A stretch of 55,871 nucleotides of DNA from Casp-actino8 sp001510455 (GTDB taxonomy: Bacteria > Actinomycetota > Acidimicrobiia > Acidimicrobiales > Ilumatobacteraceae): positions 1 through 55,871 of the forward strand of contig JAQCIK010000014.1 of NCBI GenBank assembly GCA_027592035.1, given 5' to 3'. This document shows, in pieces, positions 8,375-17,093 of the stretch. Both the position numbers and the translations under genes were made by a program. Every line of letters begins with the position of its first letter. Position 1 is the first letter of the stretch. The notes under the pieces were generated by a model. The model worked only from the letters and a program-made list of their open reading frames with translations, did no database searches and was not told the DNA's origin.

Positions 8375-8983
8375 TCAACGCCCGGTGCGGGCAAATGCGC
8401 GTCGACTCTCTTCGGCTCGGGTCCGGATCGGGCAGGTGTCGGCATGGTCGTTCACGAGTCCCATCGACTGCATGAAGGCGTACATCGTGGTGGGCCCGAC
8501 GAACGACCAGCCCCGACGCTTCAGATCCTTCGAGAGAGCGACCGATTCCGGACTCGTGGTCACCTGGCGAATCTCGTCCCAGGTCGGTGAATGGGTCCAT
8601 CCCTCCGGCTCGAAACGCCAGACATAGTCGGCGAGAGAACCGAACTCGTCGATCAGATCGGCCACCCGACCGGCATTGCGGATGGTCGATTCGATCTTGC
8701 CTCGGTGTCGAATGATTCGCGCGTCACCGAGAAGTCGCTCGACGTCACTCTCTCCCATCATGGCGACACGCGCCGGTTCGAATCCGTGGAACACTTCTCG
8801 AAACGCCTCGCGCTTGTTGAGAATCGTCGACCACGACAAACCACTCTGGAAACCTTCGAGACAGATCTTCTCGAACAGCAAGCGATCATCGGAAACGGCG
8901 AAGCCCCACTCCGTGTCGTGATAGCGGACCATGATCTCCGAACCGCTCGCCCACGGACAACGTGGCTCGGTGATCGTCGTCAT
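8375..8983 (-). CDS. tag: DNA-3-methyladenine glycosylase I
   Basis: Base-excision repair enzyme that removes 3-methyladenine from DNA. It aligns over its full 202 residues with E. coli Tag. RCPW at 9-11 supplies zinc ligand Cys9 and YHDTEWG supplies His22. LEGFQSGLSW (42-51) contains catalytic Glu43, and IIRHRGKI, FVGPTTMYAFMQ and GLVNDHADTC supply the remaining zinc ligands His180 and Cys184. All key residues are present. It overlaps the TauD-type gene by ATGA, so the two are co-transcribed. The pairing may reflect alkylation damage handling, but the dioxygenase is not AlkB-like, so this is only suggestive. Confidence 0.95.
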   Translation of the reverse strand: MTTITEPRCPWASGSEIMVRYHDTEWGFAVSDDRLLFEKICLEGFQSGLSWSTILNKREAFREVFHGFEPARVAMMGESDVERLLGDARIIRHRGKIESTIRNAGRVADLIDEFGSLADYVWRFEPEGWTHSPTWDEIRQVTTSPESVALSKDLKRRGWSFVGPTTMYAFMQSMGLVNDHADTCPIRTRAEESRRAFARTGR

Positions 8984-9822
8984 GCCAACGTCGGCACTTC
9001 GCCCTGGACGGTCGTGCGAGTCAGCTCGCGTCGAAAGCCCGCGTAATCATTGAGCGCGAGGTGCTGTGTGGATCGGTTGTCCCACACCACCACATCACCC
9101 GCCTGCCATCGGTGGCGATACGTGAACACGGCATCAGTCGTGTGCGCATGAAGGAAATTCAGCAACTCCACCGCCTCGGCGCGCTCCATACCGTCGATGT
9201 CGCGGACGTACGCCCGATTGAAGAACACGATCGTCGCACCGGTCTCCGGGTGACGTCGCACGAGTGGATGCCGACGTTCGTCGTCGGCTGAGTCGTCGCA
9301 CTCGATGACCATGCCTCGCATTCCCGAGTGAACCGGTTGCATCCGGCGCGAGTAGGCGTCACGCGCCGTGTGGACTGCACGAAGAGCGCGGAGTCGATCC
9401 TGTGTCTCACCATTCAGGGCGCGCCAGGCCGCCGACATCGAGGCGAACACGGTGTCACCGCCGTAGGGCGGAACGTCGACTGCGGCCAGGATCGTGAACG
9501 AGGGAGGATGCTCGAGGAACGAGAAGTCGGAATGCCAGGCGCCGCCGAAATTGAATGCCGAGCCTTCGTCGGCCTCCTTCACCACGCGAATGACGTCGGG
9601 ATGTTCGTCCATGGTGCGGACGAAGGGCGTCTCGGCCGAGGGTCCGAGTCGTCGCGAGAACTCCGATTGTTCGGCTGGCGTCAGATGCTGATCACGGAAA
9701 ATCGTCACTTCGTACCGGCACATGGCATCACGGACATCGGACAGTTCGGCGTCGGTCAACCGAGCCAGATGTACGCCGAGGATCTCGGCGCCGAACACTC
9801 CGGTGACAGGACGGACCTCCAC
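8980..9822 (-). CDS. TauD/TfdA-family Fe(II)/2-oxoglutarate dioxygenase
   Basis: Oxygenase of 280 residues. The facial triad is visible: WHSDFS gives His97 and Asp99, and NRSTQH gives His254; Arg265 in FRRELTR binds 2-oxoglutarate. MEVRPVTGVFGAEI at the N-terminus is typical of TauD-like enzymes, which oxidise taurine, alkylsulfates, phenoxyacetates and similar acids. Start GTG 9822 is chosen because TAGCGT lies seven bases upstream and the protein then starts like its family. Longer starts at 9840 or 9900 lack such support. The substrate cannot be named. It is followed by tag with a 4-bp overlap. Confidence 0.88.
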   Translation of the reverse strand: MEVRPVTGVFGAEILGVHLARLTDAELSDVRDAMCRYEVTIFRDQHLTPAEQSEFSRRLGPSAETPFVRTMDEHPDVIRVVKEADEGSAFNFGGAWHSDFSFLEHPPSFTILAAVDVPPYGGDTVFASMSAAWRALNGETQDRLRALRAVHTARDAYSRRMQPVHSGMRGMVIECDDSADDERRHPLVRRHPETGATIVFFNRAYVRDIDGMERAEAVELLNFLHAHTTDAVFTYRHRWQAGDVVVWDNRSTQHLALNDYAGFRRELTRTTVQGEVPTLA

Positions 9823-9829
9823 CGGCGAA

Positions 9830-9872
9830 ACGCTAGCCACTTCGTCGGGAGCGCCGACCGAACGACTACGGT
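9830..9872. promoter_or_regulatory. divergent leaderless promoters (TauD-like / hypothetical)
   Basis: Minus strand: TAGCGT (9835-9830) seven bases before GTG 9822. Plus strand: TACGGT (9867-9872) six bases before GTG 9879. Confidence 0.5.
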
Positions 9873-9878
9873 GAGACC

Positions 9879-10358
9879 GTGACCGATCTGGCCATCCCAC
9901 GTTTCGGAGAACTCCTCGGCCCCTACATCGCGCGAGTCGCGCCCGAGACCATGCCCCGCTTTCTGGCCCTCCTCGAACGCGGCGCGGCCGATCGCTACCG
10001 GGGCTGGGCCGACGATCTGCCCGAGCATCGCGCTGGCCTCATGAAATGCGCCGACAGTGAGGACGAGATCGCCGATTTGATCGAGGGGGCGTTCTCACTC
10101 GACGATTCGCTCCGCGACCAACTCGAGGCGCCCCTTCCCGAAGCGTTGCAGACGTACTACGAAGTCTTCGCCCCGCTCCCGGTCTGGGATCAACTCCGGA
10201 TCCAGGCCGATGCCGAACGGCAAGGTGCGGCGGCCTGGCGGGGCATCGCGTCCCGCCACCCCGATCCCGCCGTGATCGCCGTCCTCGAGACGTGTTCTCG
10301 CCTCGAGGAGTCGTCGGCCGATTTCCTCGACGATCTGATCACCTCTCACGCGCCCTGA
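9879..10358 (+). CDS. hypothetical acidic helical protein
   Basis: Not recognised. 159 residues, acidic and predicted mostly helical with no signal peptide or membrane segment. Distinctive stretches are FGELLGPYIARVAPETMPRF, ADRYRGWADDLPEH, EIADLIEGAF and LEESSADFLDDLI. The charge pattern could fit a small four-helix bundle, but no metal-binding motif is clear. GTG 9879 is supported by TACGGT six bases upstream. It is followed 22 bp later by an MFS transporter that seems to have its own promoter. Confidence 0.7.
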   Translation: MTDLAIPRFGELLGPYIARVAPETMPRFLALLERGAADRYRGWADDLPEHRAGLMKCADSEDEIADLIEGAFSLDDSLRDQLEAPLPEALQTYYEVFAPLPVWDQLRIQADAERQGAAAWRGIASRHPDPAVIAVLETCSRLEESSADFLDDLITSHAP

Positions 10359-10380
10359 TCCGGCGGTAACGTCGGCGCTC

Positions 10381-11565
10381 GTGTCCACGAGCCGCCTGAT
10401 CCGAACCCTCCAGGCGGCCACCTTCGTGTTGGCCGCGTCGTACGGCGTCATGTTCACGATGCTCGACGACTATCGCGACGCATACGGCATCTCCGAAACG
10501 GCACTCGGTCTGGTGGTGGGTGTCGGATTCTTCGCATCCTTCGCCGCTCAGTTGACGCTCGCGCCACTCGCCGACCGCGGCCATGCCCGCCGTCTCCTCG
10601 TCATCGGCTTCTCGTCGGTGGTCACCGGTTGCGTACTCATGGGCTTCGGCTCGACGGCACTCGTCATCACACTCGGACGACTCCTCATGGGAATCGGAGC
10701 CGGTATGTCGCTCCCGGCTCTGCGTCGCATCATCATCGTCAGCGATCCCGAGCACATGGGGCTGAACATGGGTCGACTGGTGAGTGTCGACGTCGCCGGT
10801 TTCGCGAGTGGTCCGGTCTTGGCCGTGATCACCGTCGACCCCATCGGCATTCCCGCTCCGTTCATCGTTCTCGCCGTCACCACGCTGGTGATCGCCGCTC
10901 TTCTCTTTCTCAGCGACATCCCCGAGACCGCCTCCGACGAACGGGCCAGCGAGCGATTCGCTTTCGATCTCCTGCGGCATCGCGGGGTCACCGGAGGGGT
11001 TCTCATCGGGTTGGCACTGTTCCTCATGATCGGCACCTTCGACTCGCTCTGGGCGATCATGATGGAAGACCTCGATGCCCCCTCCTGGATGGCCAACATC
11101 GGAATCACCCTGTTCGCCCTGCCGATGGTCTTCCTCGGTCCGTACGGCGGGAAGCTGGCTCAACGCATCGGCCCGTATCACGTGGGCGCAGTCGGCATGC
11201 TGATCGGTGCCGTGTGCATGTCGTTCTACGGTCTGCTGCCGAGCCCGTATCTCATGATGCTCGTGTTCCTGCTGCACGCAACCAACGATGGCTTCACGGT
11301 CACGAGTTCGAGTGTCGCCGTTGCGCAAGCAGCCCCCACCGAACGTCAAGCCGGCGCCCAAGGACTTCTCGGTGGAATGCAGACTCTGTTCGGAGGGCTC
11401 GCCGCCACGGCTGCTGGCTGGAGTTACGACAGTTTCGGTCGCGGCCCGACTTTCGTCGCGTCCTCGGTGGCGATCGTCGTCTTGGTGATGTCGGGTTATT
11501 CCCTGGCCGGCCCGTATCGAACCCGACGACCCGACGAGGATCCGGCGCCCGTGCTCTCGGCGTGA
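10381..11565 (+). CDS. major facilitator superfamily transporter
   Basis: Integral membrane protein of 394 residues with twelve hydrophobic segments in two groups of six. The loop between helices 2 and 3 reads LAPLADRGHARRLLVIG, the MFS signature A region, and helix 4 has LGRLLMGIGAGMSLPALRRI. In the second half GPYGGKLAQRIGP is the repeated loop. The hydrophilic segment ETASDERASERF separates the halves. Overall it resembles drug or sugar efflux carriers; substrate and direction are unknown. GTG 10381 follows TAACGT by eight bases. The downstream Nudix gene starts 12 bp after the stop. Confidence 0.9.
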   Translation: MSTSRLIRTLQAATFVLAASYGVMFTMLDDYRDAYGISETALGLVVGVGFFASFAAQLTLAPLADRGHARRLLVIGFSSVVTGCVLMGFGSTALVITLGRLLMGIGAGMSLPALRRIIIVSDPEHMGLNMGRLVSVDVAGFASGPVLAVITVDPIGIPAPFIVLAVTTLVIAALLFLSDIPETASDERASERFAFDLLRHRGVTGGVLIGLALFLMIGTFDSLWAIMMEDLDAPSWMANIGITLFALPMVFLGPYGGKLAQRIGPYHVGAVGMLIGAVCMSFYGLLPSPYLMMLVFLLHATNDGFTVTSSSVAVAQAAPTERQAGAQGLLGGMQTLFGGLAATAAGWSYDSFGRGPTFVASSVAIVVLVMSGYSLAGPYRTRRPDEDPAPVLSA

Positions 11566-11577
11566 CAACATCGGAGC

Positions 11578-12054
11578 GTGGGTTTTCGCGATGGTGACGG
11601 CTGGGTCTTCTGCGAGCGCTGTCAGGCTCGTCATTGGGGACTGTACGGAGCGGCCGGCCTCTTGATGGTTCGCCGCGATCTCGGCTCACCTCACGTGCTC
11701 CTCCAACTACGTGCCGCCTGGACCCACGGTGGTGGAACCTGGGCAATCCCCGGCGGGGCGCTCGACTCTCACGAAGAACCGATCGCAGCGGCCGTGCGCG
11801 AGGCCTGGGAAGAGGTCGGCATCGACGTCGATGGTGTCGACGTGAAGGATGTGTTCCACGACGATCACCTCAATTGGGCGTACTACACCGTGGTCGCCCA
11901 CGTGGGTGCCGATGTGATCGTGTCCGAGGGCAACTACGAATCCGACGCGATCGAATGGGTCGCCCTCGACGACGTCGAGTCGTATCCACTGCACGCTGGT
12001 CTGCGCAGCACATGGCCAGCCGTCAAGGAGATGGTGGCGGCTACTCTGCGGTGA
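11578..12054 (+). CDS. Nudix hydrolase
   Basis: 158-residue hydrolase of nucleoside diphosphates linked to another moiety. The Nudix box spans GGALDSHEEPIAAAV then REAWEEVGI, keeping G-x5-E-x7-REUxEExGU. An N-terminal WVFCERCQARHWG with a Cys pair could form a small metal-binding knuckle, as in some NUDT family members, but only two Cys are visible. GTG 11578 is used. The stop is immediately followed by the ATG of the alcohol dehydrogenase with no gap, so they form an operon. Substrate specificity cannot be read from sequence. Confidence 0.88.
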   Translation: MGFRDGDGWVFCERCQARHWGLYGAAGLLMVRRDLGSPHVLLQLRAAWTHGGGTWAIPGGALDSHEEPIAAAVREAWEEVGIDVDGVDVKDVFHDDHLNWAYYTVVAHVGADVIVSEGNYESDAIEWVALDDVESYPLHAGLRSTWPAVKEMVAATLR

Positions 12055-13155
12055 ATGAAGACCACCGCAGCAGTCCTTCGCACCGGCAACGGTCCCTTCA
12101 CCATCGAAGAACTCGAGGTGGGTGATCCGGGTCCGAACGAAGTCGTCGTGAAGGTGATGGCCGCCGGGATGTGCCACACCGATCTGTTGTCACGCGAACT
12201 TCCGCCCGAGTTCTTCGGAGGACCGCAGGTGTACGGCCACGAAGGTGCCGGCATCGTCGAAGTCGTCGGTTCGGCCGTCACCTCCGTGAAGGCCGGCGAC
12301 AAGGTCGTTCTGTCGTTCAATTCGTGTGGGTCGTGCCCGTCGTGCGCGAAGCGCCGCTTTCCTTACTGCTTCGACTTCCAACTTCACAACATGATCGGCG
12401 GACGCCCCGATGGGACCTCGGCCTTCATCGACGCATCGGGTGGTCGCGTCGGCTCACACTATTTCGGGCAGTCGTCGTTCGCTGCTCGCACCGTGGTGGC
12501 CGAACGATCGGTCGTGAAGGTCGACGACTCGGCACCCATCGAACGCATGGGACCACTCGGCTGCGGAATCCAGACCGGCGCCGGCGCCATCTTGAACACC
12601 CTCGCCGTCGAATCGGGCTCGAGCGTGGTGATCACCGGAGCAGGGGCACTCGGTCTGAGCGCGGTCATGGCGGCCAAGGTGGCCGGCGCCTCCACGATCA
12701 TCGCCGTCGATCGCCACTCGTCACGACTCGATCTGGCCGAGAAGTACGGCGCCACGCTCACGCTGTCGGGCTCACCGACCGAGATCACGGCCGCCATCCG
12801 TGAGGCCACCGGCTACGGCAGCGACTATGCGTTCGACACCACGGGCAATGCGGCAATCGTCCGAGCGAGTCACGACGCATTGAACGTGACCGGCACCATC
12901 GCTCTGGCCGGAGTCGGTTTCGGCGATCTCACCGTCGACTTCTTGTCGATGATCAGTGGTCGCACCATCACGGGTGTGATGGAGGGCGATTCGATCCCAC
13001 AGGAGTTCATACCGAGACTCGCCGCTCTGAACGCCAACGGTGAATTCCCGTATCACGAACTCATCACCCAGTTTCCGCTCGATCGCATCAACGAAGCCGA
13101 GGCAGCCAGCGCGAGTGGCGAGGTGATCAAACCCGTTCTTGTGATGCCTCACTGA
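12055..13155 (+). CDS. zinc-dependent alcohol dehydrogenase (MDR family)
   Basis: NAD(P)-dependent medium-chain dehydrogenase of 366 residues. Catalytic zinc ligands are in GMCHTD (Cys40) and YGHEG (His62, Glu63). The structural zinc loop has Cys91, Cys94, Cys97 and Cys105. The Rossmann motif GAGALG follows near residue 200 and VDRHSSRL carries the coenzyme-specificity Asp. The segment around Cys-Gly at LGCGIQTGAGA is typical of aryl-alcohol dehydrogenases such as XylB. Such an enzyme would oxidise aromatic or allylic alcohols to aldehydes. Its end lies 15 bp from the convergent ring-cleavage operon, and a functional link to it is plausible but inferred. Confidence 0.9.
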   Translation: MKTTAAVLRTGNGPFTIEELEVGDPGPNEVVVKVMAAGMCHTDLLSRELPPEFFGGPQVYGHEGAGIVEVVGSAVTSVKAGDKVVLSFNSCGSCPSCAKRRFPYCFDFQLHNMIGGRPDGTSAFIDASGGRVGSHYFGQSSFAARTVVAERSVVKVDDSAPIERMGPLGCGIQTGAGAILNTLAVESGSSVVITGAGALGLSAVMAAKVAGASTIIAVDRHSSRLDLAEKYGATLTLSGSPTEITAAIREATGYGSDYAFDTTGNAAIVRASHDALNVTGTIALAGVGFGDLTVDFLSMISGRTITGVMEGDSIPQEFIPRLAALNANGEFPYHELITQFPLDRINEAEAASASGEVIKPVLVMPH

Positions 13156-13170
13156 CCCGTCGACCCGATC

Positions 13171-14607
13171 TCAGGTCACGAGAGCGAATCGCTTCGCCAC
13201 GTCCCTCAGCCCGTCCAGGGCCACACGACCCGAACCGAACACGATGCGATCGGGTCTCACGACGGTGATGTCGTCGCCCTCGAACACGACGGCATCTAGT
13301 TTCGCCAAGAACTCGCGATCGGCGTGGTCGAGAGTCGACCTCGGAGCCATGACGGCCCATCGCCCGTCGAGGATCTCGTCGATCGTGCGACCGTCGCGTG
13401 ATCCCTCGACCACCAGCTGGCCAGCACCCTCGAGAATCATCGGTGAACCCGACTGCGCCGGCATGGGCGATCCACCCACGTCGACCGGGTTCTCGGCTCG
13501 AGCCGCCAACATCATTCGGTCGCGCTCGGCTGCCTCGTCGACGTCGAGAGTGCAGATGATGCGACCGAAGCCCACTGCGGATTCGACGATCCGACGAACG
13601 TGTGGAGAACGTTCCGACTGATAGGTGTCGAGCAAGGAGTCATCGGCACCTCGGCAGACGGCGGTGAGCTTCCACGCCAGGTTCACAGCGTCGCGGATTC
13701 CACTGCACATGCCCTGGCCGAGAAACGGAGGCATCTGATGCGCCGCATCTCCCGCCAGAAGAAGGTGGCCCTGTCGCCACTCCTCGGCGATCAGACCGTG
13801 GAAGGTGTACACCGCCGAACGCTCGACAGTTGCCGTCACCGAACCGAGATGAGGTGCGATCCACTCGGTGATCCTCTCCGACTGGTTCACGTCGTCGGCA
13901 TTCTCACCAGGGAGCAACATGAACTCGAATCGGCGACGGGTACCCGGCATCGGAACCACGGTGCTCGGTCGATGCGGATCACAGATCTGAAGAGTGCGCG
14001 TCGGTGGGTCCGGATCGTGACCATCGATGATCACGTCGACCACGAGCCATGGTTCGTCGAACTGGAGGTCGATCTGCGAGACGCCCATCTGACGTCGAAG
14101 GAACGAACGAGCACCACAGCATCCGACGACCCACGACGCATCGATCTCGATCGTTCGACTGTCGAGATCGCGCGCGGTCACCAGCACAGTGGAACCGTCG
14201 TCGCGCACGTCGACGACCTCGTGGCCGAGCAGCAGTGTCGCGCCGTGGTGAACGGCACGATCACGAATGAGACGATCGAGAGACGGTTGGTGGAACAGAT
14301 TCGACTGAGGTGTCGTGTCGTCGGACGGGGAGGTCGCCGTCATGCGCAGAAGCAACTGTCCGTCGGCCGTGACGAAGTCCATGCCCTCGTTGACCACTGA
14401 CCAACCCGGCGCCTCCGACCACGCTCCGATTTCTCGCAGGTTGCGAACCGTCTCGGCATCGAGATGAGCCGCACGGGGCAGCGGATACACATCGACGTCG
14501 CGCTCGATGACGATCACCGAGAGACCGCGTTTGGCCAGGAGGGCAGCAAGTGTCGCGCCCACCGGCCCCGCACCGATGACGGCGACGTCGTGGACGGTCG
14601 AGGTCAT
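13171..14607 (-). CDS. FAD-dependent aromatic hydroxylase (MhpA/PheA-like)
   Basis: Class A flavoprotein monooxygenase of about 478 residues. The N-terminal dinucleotide fold is VAVIGAGPVGATLAALLAKRG, followed by ERDVDVYPLPRAAHLD. GDAAHQMPPFLGQGMCSGIRDAVNLAWKL is the second FAD/ribityl motif, and the C-terminus is a thioredoxin-like tail seen in MhpA relatives. These enzymes hydroxylate phenolic rings ahead of extradiol cleavage. ATG 14607 overlaps the stop of the extradiol dioxygenase (ATGA). It is the third catabolic gene of the operon, fitting a role in forming a catechol for that dioxygenase. The actual substrate is unknown. Confidence 0.88.
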   Translation of the reverse strand: MTSTVHDVAVIGAGPVGATLAALLAKRGLSVIVIERDVDVYPLPRAAHLDAETVRNLREIGAWSEAPGWSVVNEGMDFVTADGQLLLRMTATSPSDDTTPQSNLFHQPSLDRLIRDRAVHHGATLLLGHEVVDVRDDGSTVLVTARDLDSRTIEIDASWVVGCCGARSFLRRQMGVSQIDLQFDEPWLVVDVIIDGHDPDPPTRTLQICDPHRPSTVVPMPGTRRRFEFMLLPGENADDVNQSERITEWIAPHLGSVTATVERSAVYTFHGLIAEEWRQGHLLLAGDAAHQMPPFLGQGMCSGIRDAVNLAWKLTAVCRGADDSLLDTYQSERSPHVRRIVESAVGFGRIICTLDVDEAAERDRMMLAARAENPVDVGGSPMPAQSGSPMILEGAGQLVVEGSRDGRTIDEILDGRWAVMAPRSTLDHADREFLAKLDAVVFEGDDITVVRPDRIVFGSGRVALDGLRDVAKRFALVT

Positions 14608-15536
14608 GTGATCCGGGCCCAACCCGCCTTCAGCGTTTCGAGATCGGGAGGGACCACGAACTCGAGTGGCATGCGCGGACCCCACGAGTTTCCGATGTGC
14701 TCGGGTCCGACCGGGGTACGCCCTCGGGTCTCCCATTCGATGTCGTCGGTGATGACGTCCATGTCGGAGTAGAACTCGATGAACGAACCCGATGGCTCGA
14801 GCAGGTACCAGAAGAAGTTCGAACCCACGTAGTGACGCCCGAATCCCCAACCCTGCTCGGCCAACTCGGCATTCAACAGTGCCGTGGCGTTGTGCCCGAC
14901 GTGGTCGACGTCGTCACATTCCCACGAATAGTGCTGCAGATGCGGCACCTCGGATCCGACGACCGCGACGTTGTGATGATCGGTGCTGCAACGCAGGAAG
15001 GCGATGATCCCCGGGAACGAATCGCTGACTCGGAAGCCGAGACCTTCCACCAGGAAACGAACCGTGCCCTCCCAATCGGGTGTTCCGATCACGACGTGAC
15101 CGAGACGCCGCGGTGACCGCGCTCGCGGGATCACTCCGCTGGCACGAGTGTTGACACGCTCGTTGCGACCGGGGCCGTTGTAGGTGGTGAGCGGAGTGGA
15201 CGGTCGCACGTCGGGCTCACCCACTCGTACGGTGAAATCGACGCGCGTACCCGGATCGACCGCGTGCAACACGCCGTCACGCAGGGTCGACGACAGACCG
15301 AGTCCGTTGAGACGTGACGCGATCACCGAAAGGTCCGATTCGTCGGCGGCCGACATGCCGACCGACAGGAGCCGACGAAAATCACCTTGTTCGACGACGA
15401 CCTGTTCACCTCGATCGGGCGACGAGAAACGGGAACGGGTGGAATCGGGCAGCAGTCCGACTGCGTCGTAGAAATTGGACTGCTTGTCGACGTCGGTGAT
15501 GGCGATACGGATGGAATCGAGTCGATGAATCGCCAT
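14604..15536 (-). CDS. type I extradiol ring-cleavage dioxygenase (VOC fold)
   Basis: Two-module vicinal-oxygen-chelate enzyme of 310 residues. The second module keeps a complete 2-His-1-Glu Fe(II) site: His147 (RLGHVVIG), His202 (LQHYSWE) and Glu254 (SFIEFYSD). The spacing is close to BphC (146/210/260). The first module (MAIHRLDSIRIAITDVDKQSNFY) has lost metal ligands, as is usual. The reaction would be meta-cleavage of a catechol. ATG 15536 was chosen over an in-frame TTG at 15554 that overlaps the FAH stop. It lies between the FAH-type hydrolase and the FAD hydroxylase. Confidence 0.87.
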   Translation of the reverse strand: MAIHRLDSIRIAITDVDKQSNFYDAVGLLPDSTRSRFSSPDRGEQVVVEQGDFRRLLSVGMSAADESDLSVIASRLNGLGLSSTLRDGVLHAVDPGTRVDFTVRVGEPDVRPSTPLTTYNGPGRNERVNTRASGVIPRARSPRRLGHVVIGTPDWEGTVRFLVEGLGFRVSDSFPGIIAFLRCSTDHHNVAVVGSEVPHLQHYSWECDDVDHVGHNATALLNAELAEQGWGFGRHYVGSNFFWYLLEPSGSFIEFYSDMDVITDDIEWETRGRTPVGPEHIGNSWGPRMPLEFVVPPDLETLKAGWARIT

Positions 15537-15550
15537 GAGCCGCTCGTCTC

Positions 15551-16390
15551 TCAACGACCGGATACGCAGACGTTGCGCAACGACCCGATCACATCGGCTC
15601 CGCTGTCGATCACGTCACCGGCCGTCAGGAACCGTCCTCGACCGGCTCCCACCCCCTCGGGAGTTCCGGTGAAGATCAGATCGCCCGGTTCGAGTGTGCA
15701 GATGCTCGAGAGGTACTCGATGAGAACCGGAATCGAAAAGATCAGGTCGGTCGTACGAGCGTCCTGCATGCGTTCACCCGAGACGTCGCACCAGAGTCCG
15801 ACGTCGTCGGGGTCGGGAAAGGCATCGACCGACACGATGGCCGGACCGATCGGTCCGAAGGTGTCGAAACTCTTTCCGAGCGAGAACTGCGGTGGCTGAC
15901 CCGTCATCTGCACCACGCGATCGGAAACGTCCTGACCGAGCGTGAGGCCGGCTACGTGCGACCACGAGTCGGCGGCAGCGATGTGTCGTCCTCCACGACC
16001 GATGACGACGACGATTTCGACCTCCCAGTCGACCGCCGGTCCGGAGAGAACGACATCGGCCGTCGGTCCGACGAGACACGACGGGAACTTCGTGAACGCC
16101 AACGGTGACGGCGGCAACGCGAGATTCGATTCGGACGCATGTGACAAATAGTTGAGTCCGATGGCGAACACCTTCGAAGGACGCGGGACGCAGAGCCCCG
16201 GCTCACCAGAGATTCTGTCCGCCGACGTCGCACGCGCGTACAGATCGTGCAGCTCTTGGTAGCGAGCAATGGCGATCATGGGATCGCTCAAGGATTCGTC
16301 ACCGGCTGATCGAGCGACATCGACGAAGCCGCCTCGGTCGTCGACGTACTGGAAGGCCGATCGGCCTTCGATGGTGGCGAGTCGATACAT
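15551..16390 (-). CDS. fumarylacetoacetate hydrolase family protein
   Basis: FAH-fold enzyme of 279 residues. The family core is visible: VFAIGLNYLSHASE, FTKFPSCLVGPTADVVL, DWEVEIVVVIGRGGRHI, LGQDVSDRVVQ, SFDTFGPIGPAIV and TGTPEGVGAGR. Acidic residues of the EIV...DVSDR region bind the catalytic metal. Members cleave C-C bonds of acylpyruvates or act on 2-oxo-hydroxypentenoates after meta-cleavage, which suits this operon. ATG 16390 has an excellent GGAGG nine bases upstream; the ORF upstream of it is low-complexity antisense of the GntR region. It is the first enzyme gene after the GntR regulator (22-bp gap). Confidence 0.9.
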   Translation of the reverse strand: MYRLATIEGRSAFQYVDDRGGFVDVARSAGDESLSDPMIAIARYQELHDLYARATSADRISGEPGLCVPRPSKVFAIGLNYLSHASESNLALPPSPLAFTKFPSCLVGPTADVVLSGPAVDWEVEIVVVIGRGGRHIAAADSWSHVAGLTLGQDVSDRVVQMTGQPPQFSLGKSFDTFGPIGPAIVSVDAFPDPDDVGLWCDVSGERMQDARTTDLIFSIPVLIEYLSSICTLEPGDLIFTGTPEGVGAGRGRFLTAGDVIDSGADVIGSLRNVCVSGR

Positions 16391-16412
16391 GTATTTCCTC
16401 CGTGGTCGGTCG

Positions 16413-17042
16413 TCAGGACAGGGCGTCGATGGTCGCGGTGAGGTGTTCGGTGTGGATGACGATGGTCGTCTCGATGTCACCTTCGATCACGGCATCGCGC
16501 AGACGTCGATGGTCGCGACCGTGACGGCTACGTGGATCGGCCGGCGCCGACAAGATCTGGAAGAGTCGAGAACGATCGGTCAGTGACGCGATTTCGTCGA
16601 CCAGCGTTCGGTTCGGGCATCGAGACACCAGAACCATGTGAAACGCATGATGTCGTTCGAGCCGCTCGACGAAGGTGTCGGCTTCGACCATGCTGTCGAA
16701 AGCGGCCGATACCTCACCGACGAAGTTCCGATCGCCGATTGCCGCGTCGAGTGACTGACGGAGTGCGACCGGTTCGAGCAGCAGCCGGACGGCATAGATC
16801 TCGTGAGCGAGATCGGCGTCGACCGTGGCGACTCGCGCCCCTCGCTGAGGAGTGAGGTCGACCAGTCCGTCGCCGGCCAGGCGACGCAGCGATTCACGGA
16901 TGGGAGTGGCCGACACACCCCACGACGACGCGAGATGCTCGACCGGGATGCGGTCGCCCGGACGTAGTCGACCGGTCAGAATCTCGGCCCGCAGTCGTTC
17001 ATCGGCCCAGTCGGTGCGGGTCAGAGGCCTGATCGTCACCAT
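16413..17042 (-). CDS. GntR-family transcriptional regulator (FCD/FadR group)
   Basis: About 209 residues. The N-terminal winged helix contains LRAEILTGRLRPGDRIPVEHLASSWGVSATPIRESLRRLAGDGLV, the classic GntR recognition pattern. The all-helical C-terminal domain carries the metal- and ligand-binding His residues of FCD proteins (FERLERHHAFH, then HRRLRDAV). ATG 17042 is preferred over ATG 17048 because TAGATT ends six bases before it. It heads the FAH-extradiol-hydroxylase operon and is divergent from a PhyH dioxygenase, so it most likely controls both and itself. The inducer is probably a pathway intermediate (inference). Confidence 0.9.
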   Translation of the reverse strand: MVTIRPLTRTDWADERLRAEILTGRLRPGDRIPVEHLASSWGVSATPIRESLRRLAGDGLVDLTPQRGARVATVDADLAHEIYAVRLLLEPVALRQSLDAAIGDRNFVGEVSAAFDSMVEADTFVERLERHHAFHMVLVSRCPNRTLVDEIASLTDRSRLFQILSAPADPRSRHGRDHRRLRDAVIEGDIETTIVIHTEHLTATIDALS

Positions 17043-17048
17043 TCCCAT

Positions 17049-17087
17049 AATCTATTTATTTCTGCTGAGGCCGTCAATCGGTACGGT
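17049..17087. promoter_or_regulatory. divergent leaderless promoters (GntR operon / PhyH)
   Basis: Minus strand TAGATT (17054-17049) is six bases before ATG 17042. Plus strand TACGGT (17082-17087) is six bases before ATG 17094. The 51-bp gap is AT-rich on the GntR side and must also hold any GntR operator; no clear palindrome was found. Confidence 0.5.
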
Positions 17088-17093
17088 GGCGCC

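Noticed and set aside
10339..11634. 431-codon minus-strand frame
   Set aside because: Antisense to the MFS transporter and Nudix start; the translation is hydrophilic repeat-like sequence, a typical shadow of a membrane protein gene.
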